The translations under genes and the position numbers were made by a program. From Rhodocollybia butyracea (lineage: Eukaryota; Basidiomycota; Agaricomycetes; Agaricales; Omphalotaceae): DNA of 64,000 nucleotides. Location of the stretch: positions 1 through 64,000 of the forward strand of contig JADNRY010000063.1 of assembly GCA_015501585.1 (NCBI GenBank), written 5' to 3'. Of the stretch, positions 45,377 to 56,100 are shown piece after piece. The notes below the pieces were generated by a model. It did no database searches, had not been told where the DNA came from, and saw only the letters and a list, made by a program, of their open reading frames with translations. Within the stretch, counting starts at the first letter, position 1. Each line of letters opens with the position of its first letter.

Positions 45377-46394
45377 TGATATGCTGTCACGGGGCTGCAC
45401 ACGAAAGTGAATGAAAGACTAAGTCCAACACACACCAACACACACACACTATGAATCAAGCACAAGTTCGGAGGGGTACACAAAAAGATGTCAAATTCAA
45501 AGTACAATCAAAGGTAATAGATTTTCTTTCACAAGTTCTATTGAACTTGGGCGTGTTTCTGTTCTTTGGACCTAATAACTTTACTTTGAAAGACTCCTAA
45601 TAGCTTTACTTATATTACTTCTTCTTTAATACAAGTCTAATTGCCTAATACTGTCTTTCTTTTTCTGTTACTAAATCTGACTTCAAAACAAAAAACACTA
45701 GAAGCACCCTGAGCGCTACTAGCTGAGACTGTGAGCCAAAGCCAGAAGTGGGGGGTAAGAATGCTTCCTCCATTTCGTGTAGGGACACTCCTTATATTCT
45801 AAATCTGATCATGTACAATTATCACAGCATAAATACTCCATACGAGCTGTGCGGGAGTACATATGCTCTTGTTATTCAATAAATAGCTCATGAAATATTT
45901 ATTTCACGCGCTGTCTTAAATCTGCGGGACGCCGCGGCATGATCTCGGAATGGTCCCGGAACCTCGGCACATCAATCTCCTCACATCAATCTCCTCGGGG
46001 TCGGCGATACATTAATCTCCTCACATCAATTTCTGATGGGAAGTCCCGCTTGGACCGTTTAACGTTGATACTTGTTCTTTCTTCTATAAATCTATTTGTA
46101 AGTCTTCTAGTTGCAATAAGATATCTTAGGATCGCTTCAACAGTCTGAGTAATAGTCTTTATTTGTGGTGGGTTTCAGTATTCTTGTACTATCATTGATT
46201 TCAACTGTGTTCTGTTGCCGAGACTCAGTTTTGATGTCATCAGCAATTAACATCCGTGTGTTTTAGTGATACCGCGCGGTAACGGCGGATTTCTAGAATA
46301 CTTTGTATAGCACATGAGCTCAATGCAGTCTGATTTGATGCCGAAAACGCGCATACATTGCGCGTTTATGCCCAAATAATTATGGGTCGTATCA
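45377..46394 (-). repeat. Element C 5' LTR (1,018 bp)
   Basis: It is almost identical to 34619-35634 and is followed by the target duplication TCGT and the gypsy A gag. Confidence 0.95.
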
Positions 46395-47430
46395 TCGTGC
46401 CCGGGCCACTTCAACCGAGGAATCTGCGACTAATCTGACCAATACCGGTTCGGAAAAATAGTCTGCAGCTCCTGGACCCCGGTACGAAATGGGAGCTGCG
46501 TTGATCAGGTTTGTGCCTCTGGGGAAGTCTATCTCAACGCGTCCGCTCTTTCCGATTATGAATGATCACTTACAATTTCTTTATCTACTGAATTCCCTCT
46601 TCCTGAAGATTCCAATGAATCTTCCCCTCTTTTAAAGTTTATTACTCTCGTAGACTCCGGTTCTACTGATTGTTTCCTTGATTCCCGTTATGTCAATTTA
46701 AACTCTATTCCAACCTCTTTGATTCCGCCGATCAATCTCCGACTCTTCAATGGTTCTCTTTCTCCAAAACCAATTTCCGAAGTTGCGACTTTGGAAGTTT
46801 GGTTTCCGTCCGGCAAGCTGCTACCTCTGGCATTTTATGTCACTTCTTTGGACTCATCTTGTAAAGCTGTTTTAGGATACAGTTTCTTGTCCTGCTACAA
46901 TCCGTTGATTGACTGGGTCACCAGAACCATTACTTTCCGTAACACCGAGCACCCTGTTTCCGCTCAGACGTCTTCACATTTCAGATCCGCCTTAGGACCG
47001 AAAGCACCGGTTTCCTCCACGAAACCACCTACTATCCCGATTCAGCGTACTCAAACTCGCTCTCGCCAACCTTGTCCTCTATCAGACAGGTTTCCTTTCG
47101 AACCAATCTATTCCTACCCTTTGGTTGCGCAAATGGCTTCGCGTTTAGAGACTTCTGAAGTTGATATCGCACTAGTCAGCGCCGCCGCCTTCCATAAGGC
47201 TTGTCAAGATTCAGGTAGGGAACCGACCCTTCTCCGGGTTATTGACCCCAAAGTATCGGCACACTATGCAGCATCTGGTCCTTCGGCCAGGAGTGCTTCT
47301 TCCGAGGCACTTCCAATCCCTGCAGACTACCTTGACTTTGCCGACATTTTTGATGAAGTCGCGTCTGAGGTTCTTCCTGAACATCGTTCTTTTGACCTCA
47401 AAATTGATCTGGTGGAAGGTGCTGAGCCCC
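46395..47430 (+). pseudogene. Gypsy A gag end and protease
   Basis: The gag end with GAA AAA TAG and the mutated stem-loop lie at about 46452-46500. In the -1 frame follow LVDSGSTDCFLDSRY (retropepsin) and the linker to RT, ending at GCTGAGCCCC where element D is inserted. Compared with B there are many CpG-to-TpG/CpA changes and a deletion of 15 bp near 47045. Confidence 0.85.
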
Positions 47431-47596
47431 TGTTGGATATTTATCCTGGGCTGCTCAATCGAGGCTGTGGACAAACACATATATACAAATGATGTGTAAC
47501 TACAACCCTTGATAACAATCTAATAGTAGTCTTGAACCACCATCTCAGAGCCATCTCAGAGCCATCTAAGAGTCTAGGAGTCTTCATTAACCAACA
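47431..47596 (+). repeat. Element D 5' LTR
   Basis: It is 166 bp and identical to 48885-49050. Confidence 0.95.
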
Positions 47597-47610
47597 GGTT
47601 ATGGGCCCCG
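47597..47610 (+). promoter_or_regulatory. Primer site matching the initiator tRNA-Met anticodon arm (D)
   Basis: GGTTATGGGCCCCG is complementary to a sequence of the form GGGCCCATAACC, with CAT as anticodon. This is the anticodon stem-loop of initiator tRNA-Met. Drosophila copia is primed by a half-tRNA in this way. Confidence 0.65.
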
Positions 47611-47737
47611 TGTCCACACTATACATCTAGGAGTTTTATTCATCATCTAGGAGCTTTACTTTTCACCCAATCACTCAATCTCACTCATTTCATCATCCCA
47701 TCCCCAATCCCTTTTCAACGACTCATATTCATTCACT

Positions 47738-48805
47738 ATGGCCACACTTTCAGCTCTTCTTAATCTTGGAAGGAACATTCCCCTACTTTCCACTACAAAT
47801 GCTGATGACTGGAGCAACTGGAAAGAGGATGTTCTGCAAATGGTGCTTAGTGCAGATGGTCAGAGCGCCAAGATTGCCACAGGGTTGACTTCACGTCCAT
47901 CAGAGGCTGCTGATGCCAAGGAATGGGATCGACTCAACTCACAGGCTGCGTCCATCATTAAATCCCTCACTAATCGAGACTGCCGAAACATCTACAAGGA
48001 TAAGACAAATGCTTCCGAAATCTGGAGTGCACTTGTCTCCTATTTTGAAAAATCATCATTTTCCTCACGTTCAGCTACACGTGCTGCCTATCACCGCATT
48101 ACGCATGATCCGCTTAAACCAACCAAAGTCTATCTTGATGCTTTGGATGATATGCGTGCTCGTCTTCAGGCACTACTCCCTTCCGGTGAAACAATCTCTG
48201 ATAGTTATCACAAGGATATCATGCTCCAGAACCTTCATTCATCATTCGAGGCCTGGAAAACATCTCTTCTCGCCCAACCTACTGGCGAGCCCAATCTTAA
48301 AACCTGCCGCACTGTTCTTGAGAGTGCTATGGTTTCATTTGACCCTGAGAAGAGAGCCGATGAAATTTTAGATGGGATTAATAACCCATCTGAACCATCC
48401 TCCCGTGTAGAGGCTGCTCATGCTTATGCTACAGCTTTCCGAAAGGGAAGTAAAGGAGGAAGTCGGAATGGATCTGGTACTAGGGAAAGTTTTAGTGGTA
48501 GAGGGGGAGGAAGAGGGGGAGCTTCCAATGGAAGCGGCCATGAAGATGGACAAGGATTTATAGACAGTCGCGGAAATCGCTGGTGCGATATGTCTATGGA
48601 TGGCTGTCACCGTTGTGGAGGTATGTCGCACAAGGCTTCTAACTGTGTCAAGGACATGCCAGAGGAAGTCAAGCACTGGTGTCTTAACCGCACATATGAC
48701 ACTGCGCACATCACTCACAATCCTCCCAATAACATCTCTTCACATTTCATTGCTCCTATTGATACTTATGGTTTTTTCTGCTCATCCTACTTGTCCACCC
48801 TTTGA
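47738..48805 (+). CDS. Element D gag (355 aa)
   Basis: The copia-type gag helical domain of the UBN2 type is visible (WSNWKEDVLQMVLSADG; NIYKDKTNASEIWSALVSYF; RLQALLPSGETISDSYHKDI). A Gly/Arg/Ser-rich RNA-binding stretch (GGRGGASNGSG) and a zinc knuckle CHRCGGMSHKASNC (CX2CX4HX4C) follow. The frame is complete, from an ATG in context 'cactATGGCC'. The end after residue 325 is hydrophobic/low-information and may not be conserved. Confidence 0.9.
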   Translation: MATLSALLNLGRNIPLLSTTNADDWSNWKEDVLQMVLSADGQSAKIATGLTSRPSEAADAKEWDRLNSQAASIIKSLTNRDCRNIYKDKTNASEIWSALVSYFEKSSFSSRSATRAAYHRITHDPLKPTKVYLDALDDMRARLQALLPSGETISDSYHKDIMLQNLHSSFEAWKTSLLAQPTGEPNLKTCRTVLESAMVSFDPEKRADEILDGINNPSEPSSRVEAAHAYATAFRKGSKGGSRNGSGTRESFSGRGGGRGGASNGSGHEDGQGFIDSRGNRWCDMSMDGCHRCGGMSHKASNCVKDMPEEVKHWCLNRTYDTAHITHNPPNNISSHFIAPIDTYGFFCSSYLSTL

Positions 48806-48884
48806 AGAGGAGGAGTATATTGATTTTCATGCTTGATTATATTTATAGCTTAGGGGGAGCTCTCTTTGTTTTGCAGAGGGGGAG

Positions 48885-49050
48885 TGTTGGATATTTATCC
48901 TGGGCTGCTCAATCGAGGCTGTGGACAAACACATATATACAAATGATGTGTAACTACAACCCTTGATAACAATCTAATAGTAGTCTTGAACCACCATCTC
49001 AGAGCCATCTCAGAGCCATCTAAGAGTCTAGGAGTCTTCATTAACCAACA
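48885..49050 (+). repeat. Element D 3' LTR
   Basis: It is 166 bp, preceded by the polypurine tract ending at 48884. Confidence 0.95.
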
Positions 49051-49136
49051 GCCCCCGCTCGGTCGCCTTTACCCTCTCTCTCCAACAGAGCAGCAGGCTC
49101 TTCGTGATTTCTTGGATAAGCAACTCGCTACCGGTG
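49051..49136 (+). pseudogene. Gypsy A RT start, short piece between D and E
   Basis: It encodes PPLGRLYPLSPTEQQALRDF and following residues to LATG, as in B near 29070-29155. It is cut at ACCGGTG by element E. Confidence 0.9.
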
Positions 49137-50554
49137 CACCCATTGCAGTAGCATTATTTAAATACCCCCAGTACCTGTTGTGGAGATTATGATAATAAAC
49201 CCAGTAAGCTACTGTACAGTAAGAGTGTAGGGGCATTTTAATCCCTCTGTGTTCGCATTTGATGAGGTCATGTGACTCGTTCGTTGCAGCTTTTGGGTGG
49301 CTGGACGAAAATAGGTTATTTACGGGCCTATTTAGGCAATTTCTGGGATGGTAGCTAGCCCAAAAAAGACTATATATAATGTATTAATATTTGAGCACTA
49401 CTCCAAGGTGGATTAGGCACCATAAGGGGATGGATTGCATCGAAAAATCTAGATGACGTTCGGTCAAAGCTGGCTGAGCATTACCAAATTGGGTAATGCC
49501 ATCAAAACAGTAAAAGCGGCCTAAAAAGCCTGCTTTTACATGGATATTCCGCCCTATAAGAGTGTAGATAGTATCTTTACATATATAATAGGTCCCTGAA
49601 GCGAAATTACAGCGATAGCTGCGGTCAAAGCTGTTTTATTACCATATTTAGAATGCCAGCAAAGCGGCCTAAAAGCTTGTTTATGCATGGGTATTCTACC
49701 TAATAGCAGTCTATACAGTGTTTATAGATGTACAGTAGGCACCTAAAGCGAAATTAAAGCAGGTATATGGTGTAATAGTAGCACTGCTTCGATGTTTGGG
49801 TCTGTGGCTGTGTTGTAAAAAATCGAAATAAAAGTAGGGATGTTTAATATACTAGTGGTACAGGCATGGTCTCTGCATAATATATATATGCCTGAAGCGA
49901 AAACAGAGCATTCTGTGGAGAGAATAGGCTGTAATTGCCCGCTCTAGGCCGGAGGAGGTCAAAGCTGTATGACCAAATAGGGAAATATATCATTACATAC
50001 AGGTGGTGTTGAGTCGAAGTTGGGCTCAGTAATGGCATGGCCTCTCAAGGTCTGAGGTCAGGAATACATATCTGAGTGCTGTAGTATACTAGCTACGCCC
50101 TCCAGGTGTTATATTTGACAATATGTGGGCAGGCATATGTACATGGAGTGATCAATGGTGAGTAACCATCAAAACTCGCATTTTTGAGGAATTAAATACT
50201 AATAATGAGTGTCTATGCGCAGGTAGGACCTCAAACCTCGGTAGGTATACTCTCCAACATAGTATACACTCGATCCGTGTCCAAGAACCATTTATATGGC
50301 ACCAGATGCGATGGTATACACTGATCTTTATTGATTTTCCCTCAAAACTCGATTTTTTGAGGAATTATCATGGAATATTGGGGCCTTAAGAGTAGCCAGG
50401 GGGCTAAGACGTCGTATATAGACTGTACTATATAGTACTAAGCTTTGCCATATGCAAGGACGATTTATACAGCACCTGAAGCGATGGTATTCCCTGATCT
50501 GTATGGATTCTGCCAAAAAATGCGATTTTCAGGAAATAAAATAGGCATAGAGTG
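49137..50554 (+). repeat. Left arm of palindrome E
   Basis: It is inverted relative to 50815-52232. It contains the repeated motifs 'aaagcggcctaaaa' and 'gcgaaatta.agc'. Confidence 0.9.
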
Positions 50555-50814
50555 TGCTATACACCTCAGACTATGCTCAATCTTGGTTAATCATGTATTC
50601 GAATCATATAGAGGCCCTCCAGACCAAAAGGTTTGAGTATGTACATCTCAATGTCCTGATCTGAACTTTGAGCCAACTGGAGATATCCTAGTGTGCACTT
50701 ACAACAGTATCGTTCCATGGAGGTACCCAGATGTGGATATAACACCTGGTAGTTGTTGAATTTGACTCGAAGACATGTTTCCCAAGTTTTTAGTATGATC
50801 TGAGACTTGTAGCA

Positions 50815-52232
50815 CACTCTATGCCTATTTTATTTCCTGAAAATCGCATTTTTTGGCAGAATCCATACAGATCAGGGAATACCATCGCTTCAGGTGCTGT
50901 ATAAATCGTCCTTGCATATGGCAAAGCTTAGTACTATATAGTACAGTCTATATACGACGTCTTAGCCCCCTGGCTACTCTTAAGGCCCCAATATTCCATG
51001 ATAATTCCTCAAAAAATCGAGTTTTGAGGGAAAATCAATAAAGATCAGTGTATACCATCGCATCTGGTGCCATATAAATGGTTCTTGGACACGGATCGAG
51101 TGTATACTATGTTGGAGAGTATACCTACCGAGGTTTGAGGTCCTACCTGCGCATAGACACTCATTATTAGTATTTAATTCCTCAAAAATGCGAGTTTTGA
51201 TGGTTACTCACCATTGATCACTCCATGTACATATGCCTGCCCACATATTGTCAAATATAACACCTGGAGGGCGTAGCTAGTATACTACAGCACTCAGATA
51301 TGTATTCCTGACCTCAGACCTTGAGAGGCCATGCCATTACTGAGCCCAACTTCGACTCAACACCACCTGTATGTAATGATATATTTCCCTATTTGGTCAT
51401 ACAGCTTTGACCTCCTCCGGCCTAGAGCGGGCAATTACAGCCTATTCTCTCCACAGAATGCTCTGTTTTCGCTTCAGGCATATATATATTATGCAGAGAC
51501 CATGCCTGTACCACTAGTATATTAAACATCCCTACTTTTATTTCGATTTTTTACAACACAGCCACAGACCCAAACATCGAAGCAGTGCTACTATTACACC
51601 ATATACCTGCTTTAATTTCGCTTTAGGTGCCTACTGTACATCTATAAACACTGTATAGACTGCTATTAGGTAGAATACCCATGCATAAACAAGCTTTTAG
51701 GCCGCTTTGCTGGCATTCTAAATATGGTAATAAAACAGCTTTGACCGCAGCTATCGCTGTAATTTCGCTTCAGGGACCTATTATATATGTAAAGATACTA
51801 TCTACACTCTTATAGGGCGGAATATCCATGTAAAAGCAGGCTTTTTAGGCCGCTTTTACTGTTTTGATGGCATTACCCAATTTGGTAATGCTCAGCCAGC
51901 TTTGACCGAACGTCATCTAGATTTTTCGATGCAATCCATCCCCTTATGGTGCCTAATCCACCTCGGAGTAGTGCTCAAATATTAATACATTATATATAGT
52001 CTTTTTTGGGCTAGCTACCATCCCAGAAATTGCCTAAATAGGCCCGTAAATAACCTATTTTCGTCCAGCCACCCAAAAGCTGCAACGAACGAGTCACATG
52101 ACCTCATCAAATGCGAACACAGAGGGATTAAAATGCCCCTACACTCTTACTGTACAGTAGCTTACTGGGTTTATTATCATAATCTCCACAACAGGTACTG
52201 GGGGTATTTAAATAATGCTACTGAAGCGGCTG
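50815..52232 (-). repeat. Right arm of palindrome E
   Basis: It is the near-exact complement of the left arm. Confidence 0.9.
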
Positions 52233-55028
52233 ACCGGTGTCATTCGACCCTCTTCCTCTCCGCATGGTGCTCCGGTCCTCTTTGTACCAAAGAAGGACGG
52301 TAAACTTTGGCTTTGTGTGGACTTCCGAGGATTGAACAAGATTACCAAGAAGGATCGCTACCTGCTGCCTCTAATCTCGGACCTTTTGGATGCTCTGAAA
52401 AAAGCTAAAATCTACACCAAACTCGACCTGGCCCATGCCTATCATCTTATCCAAATTGCCGATGGCAACGAATGGAAAACTACTTTTCGGACCCAATGGG
52501 GTTCCTACGAATGGTTAGTTATGCCCTTCAGTCTTACCAACGCTCCCGCAGCTTTTCAAAGGTTCATCAACAACATATTCTCGGACATGCTCGATGTCTG
52601 CATCATAGTTTACCTGGACAACATCCGCATCTATTCCGACAACCCAGAACAGCACTTGGAACACGTTTGCGAAGTCCTTTGGCGGCTCCGTATAAACGGC
52701 CTTTTTCTCAATCCTGCGAAGTGCTTCTGGTTGGTCAATACGGTTGAATACCTCGGTTACATTCTCTCTCTGGCAGGATTGACCATGGCCGAAGATAAGG
52801 TTAAAGCTATTGTTGACTGGCCGGTTCCCCGTAAAGTCAAAGACATCCAATCTTTTCTCGGTTTCACTAATTTCTACCGACATTTTATTTATAATTATAG
52901 CAACATCATCGTACTGATGACTCGGCTTACCCGGAAGGGTGTGGCATGGCTCTGGTCTTCGGCATGTCAGGATTCCTTCGAAAAACTCAAGTATGCCTTC
53001 ACACATGCACCCATTCTCACACATTGGGAACCAAATTGTCCACTTATCGTGGAAACCGATGCTTCCGACTACGCCTTAGCGGCTATCCTCTCGATCCGAC
53101 TCTCAGATGGAGAAATCCATCCAATCGCTTTCCTCTCTCAGACCTTCCAAGCCACCGAGCTCAACTACGATACTCACGACAAGGAGCTCTTAGCCATTTT
53201 CGAGGCTTTCAAAGCCTGGCGGCACTACCTTAAAGGCTTGGGAGACCCGATCGATGTTGTTACCGATCACAAGAACCTCGAGTATTTCTCTACTACTAAA
53301 GTACTAACTCGGCGACAGGTTCGGTGGTCCGAATACCTTCACACTTTCAACATGATCATTTGGTTCTGACCCGGAAAGCTCGGTGAGAAACTGGACTCCA
53401 TCACTAGACGTTGGGACGTCTACCCAAAAGAGGGGGATAACAGCTACGCGCAAGTTAATCTGCACAACTTCAGACCTATCTTTACTAATGAACAATTGAC
53501 CACATCGCTCAGAGCTACCTTCCTTGAAGGACCGGCTCTCCGAGCTTCCGTAGTTATGGACATCAACTCACTTCACCAGTCCATTCGGTCTTCCCTTTTG
53601 CTCAATCCTCAGTCAGTACAAGGTCTTGAGCTTGCAAAAGCTCCAACCGACTCCCGATGGAAACTAGGTTCTGATGGTCTATTACAATTAGACAATCGGA
53701 TATTCGTTCCCGACAATTCCGACCTGCGACTTCAGGTTTTACGATACTTTCACGACCATCATCTCTCTGGTCATTTCGGTCAAAAATCGGACCCTAGAGG
53801 CTATCGGATGCCAATACACTTGGCCCAAGATTCGGACCTTTGTTAGGGACTATGTCTCTTCTTGCACTGTATGCGGTCGAAACAAGTCTCGCCGACATCA
53901 GCCGTATGGACTACTCAAACCTCTTCTGGTCCCGACTCGACCTTGGATTCAATTTCTATGGATTTCATTGAACAACTTCCGGACTCTGATGGCTATACCG
54001 CTATCTTGGTTATTGTGGATCGCGCTTCAAAGCAAGCCATTTTTATTCCTACTTACGACACTATCACCTCCGAGCAACTTGCCGAGTTGTTCGTCTTGCA
54101 TGTTTTCTCTAAGCATGGAGTTCCCTCGCACGTTACATCGGACTGAGGTTCCGAATTCGTGTCTGCATTCTTCCGAGCTCTTGGAGAAGCTCTCTCTATG
54201 ACACTCCACTATACTTCGGGTTATCATCCGGAGGCCGATGGACAGACGGAATGAGTCAATCAGACTCTGGAGCAATACATTCGGATCTACTGTTCCTATC
54301 AGCAGGACAATTGGGCTAAACTCTTGGCTATTGCCGAGTTTGCTTACAATAACGCTCTGAACGCCTCGACCGGCATTTCTCCCTTCTTTGCTAACAAGGG
54401 CTATCATCCCAACATCACCGTTCATTCCGAGATCGACATTTGGTCCGATCTTGCACAAGATTTTGTGGTCAATCTAGATGAGCTTCATTCCTTCCTCCGA
54501 GATGAGATACTTAATGCACAAAAACGCTACAAGGAACAAGCCAATTGGAAATGCATTCCTCATCCTGAATTTCCGATCAGATCCGAGGTTTTTGTTTTGG
54601 CAAAACACATCCGAACTACTCGGCCGACCGAGAAGTTCGCCGAAAAGTATCTTGGTCCTTTCAAGGTCCTTGAGCGCTCCGGCTCCCTTTCCTATAAGCT
54701 CCAACTCCTGGACTACCTTCGCCGAATCCATCCGGTGTTCCATGTATCACAACTTGAACCTTTGATTCCAAACTCGATTCCGAATCGGATTCAGCCACCT
54801 CCCCCACCAATTGAAGTTGATGGTGAAGAAGAATACAATGTGGCGGAAATCCTCGATTCAAAGGTCGACCGAAGATACAGGCGCTGTCCTCTACAATACT
54901 ACATCCAATGGGCTGGTTACAAAGGAACCGATGACGAGTTCGCTTGGATTGCGGCCGATGAGCTACATGCTGATGAACTAGTTCCAGCATTCCACCTTCG
55001 GTATCCGAGCAAACCCGGACCTACTTAG
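52233..55028 (+). pseudogene. Gypsy A pol: RT to chromodomain (inactive)
   Basis: It is the same domain order as B. The RT active site YLDD has become YLDN (VYLDNIRIYSD). A TGA ends the first long frame at 53367-53369, a frameshift follows near 53790, and CGA-to-TGA changes occur near 54144 and 54250 in the integrase. Integrase C-terminus and chromodomain (YNVAEILDSK; YYIQWAGYKG) are readable to 55028. Most differences from B are C-to-T or G-to-A at CpG sites. Confidence 0.95.
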
Positions 55029-55312
55029 TCCTTTGTGCATACTTATACTTTTTCATTTTTACATCACTTTTCCAAGCGTCCAACAATGGACATCGGAGGG
55101 GTTCAATTGCCGTGATAGCAAATTGAGTGATCACCCTTCTCTTATCATTTTCTTTTCAAAGTCATTCCGACTTTTCCGATTCCAGCTTCGGCCGCATTTA
55201 AACTCACTTCTTACGGGCGACAGCTTTCTGTACGATAAAACAAAAATCCAAAAAACTACAAAGTCCAAAAAATTATTACAAAGGCCCGAGGCTTCGGCCG
55301 ACGGCTCTCTAC

Positions 55313-55861
55313 CTACTCTTCCTCTCCCTCTCCATCTTCATCACCTCCTTCCTCCGGATCCTTCTCTCCCATTTCCTTCTCCTTCCCTTTTCCCTTCAAC
55401 TTGGGCTTTGGCCTTGACGGGGTCTGAGTTGGCCTTCCCTCCTCCTGAAAGCCCCGGCGCGTACCAACTAAGAAACATTGGAGGGCTGACAGTTCTGCCG
55501 TCAGGCCTCCGACCTGCTCCTCCAACGTGCTCGAGAGCCGAGCGACCTCCGCTTGCAATCCCGCCACCTCTGCTGATAAACCCTTGCTCTCTTCCTCCAC
55601 CTTCCTTCGGCTATCCCAGCCGACGAGCGAACACTTCACCTTTGAAGTGTTGCACTCGGAGCAGGCCTTGGTCTTCCCGCCTCGCCGAGTACAACCCAAC
55701 TCCTTCGCCTCGCACCGAACGCACTTCTTACTGCTCTTCTTTGCCGCACGCTCGGCCGCCTTCCTCTCGAGTAAAGCCTTCGCTTCCGCTGCTGCTTCCT
55801 CGGCCTTCCTGAATTCCTGGTCGGAGTCGTCGGATACATGAGAGTTGGCGCGAGAAGTCAT
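55313..55861 (-). CDS. Antisense Zn2Cys6-type gene of gypsy A, internally deleted but open (182 aa)
   Basis: The start is MTSRANSHVSDDSDQEF. An internal deletion joins the N-terminal helix (KAAERAAKK) directly to SSKKCVRCEAKELGC, removing most of exon 1 and the intron. The frame is kept and the six cysteines CX2CX6CX9CX2CX6C, coiled coil and acidic C-terminal EDGEGEEE remain. A TATATAAGG box lies just upstream on the minus strand (about 55914-55922). The rest of copy A has many stops, so the open frame is notable. It may still be non-functional. Confidence 0.65.
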   Translation of the reverse strand: MTSRANSHVSDDSDQEFRKAEEAAAEAKALLERKAAERAAKKSSKKCVRCEAKELGCTRRGGKTKACSECNTSKVKCSLVGWDSRRKVEEESKGLSAEVAGLQAEVARLSSTLEEQVGGLTAELSALQCFLVGTRRGFQEEGRPTQTPSRPKPKLKGKGKEKEMGEKDPEEGGDEDGEGEEE

Positions 55862-56100
55862 GGTAATAGTAAAATGATGGGGTACTTAGGGAGATTTTGG
55901 ATTTTGGCACGACCTTATATACCCAGGCGCTTAGACTCTATAGGATCACAGGAACAATAAGCGGAGATCTCGGTGACGTCTTAGAATCTTCTAGACTTTC
56001 TCACATCACGGTGACCCTGACTCTCGGCCGACACCCTATCGGTCCGACTTTGGCTCTGGACTTAGAGGCTTTCGAAGGCTCAAGCCTAAGAGGGGGATAC

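Larger units (their letters stand above)
34619..46394 (-). mobile_element. Ty3-type LTR retrotransposon C (11.8 kb) with antisense gene
   Basis: It lies on the minus strand with LTRs 46394-45377 (5') and 35634-34619 (3'). The target duplication is TCGT (34615-34618, 46395-46398), and removal restores the gypsy gag sequence. Internal order on the minus strand is PBS, gag (two frames), protease, pol (RT, RNase H, integrase, no chromodomain), an oppositely oriented six-exon gene, then the PPT. The two LTRs differ by one substitution and four single-base homopolymer indels, so insertion is recent. It is the most complete element in the window. Confidence 0.95.
47431..49050 (+). mobile_element. 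Gag-only copia-like LTR element D (TR-GAG type, 1,620 bp)
   Basis: It has two identical 166-bp LTRs (TGTTGG...CCAACA), PBS GGTTATGGGCCCCG, one gag ORF and PPT GCAGAGGGGGAG. The target duplication GCCCC (47426-47430, 49051-49055) restores the gypsy sequence on removal. There is no protease, integrase or RT, so it must use another copia's enzymes. It shares its priming site with the large copia. Identical LTRs mean a very recent insertion. Confidence 0.95.
49137..52232. mobile_element. Giant palindrome / foldback-type element E (3,096 bp)
   Basis: Two arms of about 1,418 bp (49137-50554 and 50815-52232) are inverted copies around an axis at 50684.5. They have no indels and very few mismatches (one near 49403/51966), and enclose about 260 bp of unique sequence. 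The direct duplication ACCGGTG flanks it (49130-49136, 52233-52239), and removal restores the gypsy RT sequence. The outermost 16 bp differ between ends (CACCCATTGCAGTAGC versus CAGCCGCTTCAGTAGC) although the rest is nearly identical. Each arm contains two diverged tandem units of about 160 bp starting 'ggtcaaagctg' (49463, 49623). There is no open frame beyond about 75 codons. It looks like a non-autonomous foldback DNA transposon. The superfamily is unknown. Confidence 0.85.

Noticed and set aside
34619..46394. Reading the 1-kb direct repeats as a segmental duplication
   Set aside because: TG...CA ends, PBS, PPT and the TCGT duplication show that they are LTRs of element C.
50587..50817. 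76-codon frame across the centre of palindrome E
   Set aside because: It spans the arm-spacer border without a motif; a transposase remnant is not supported.
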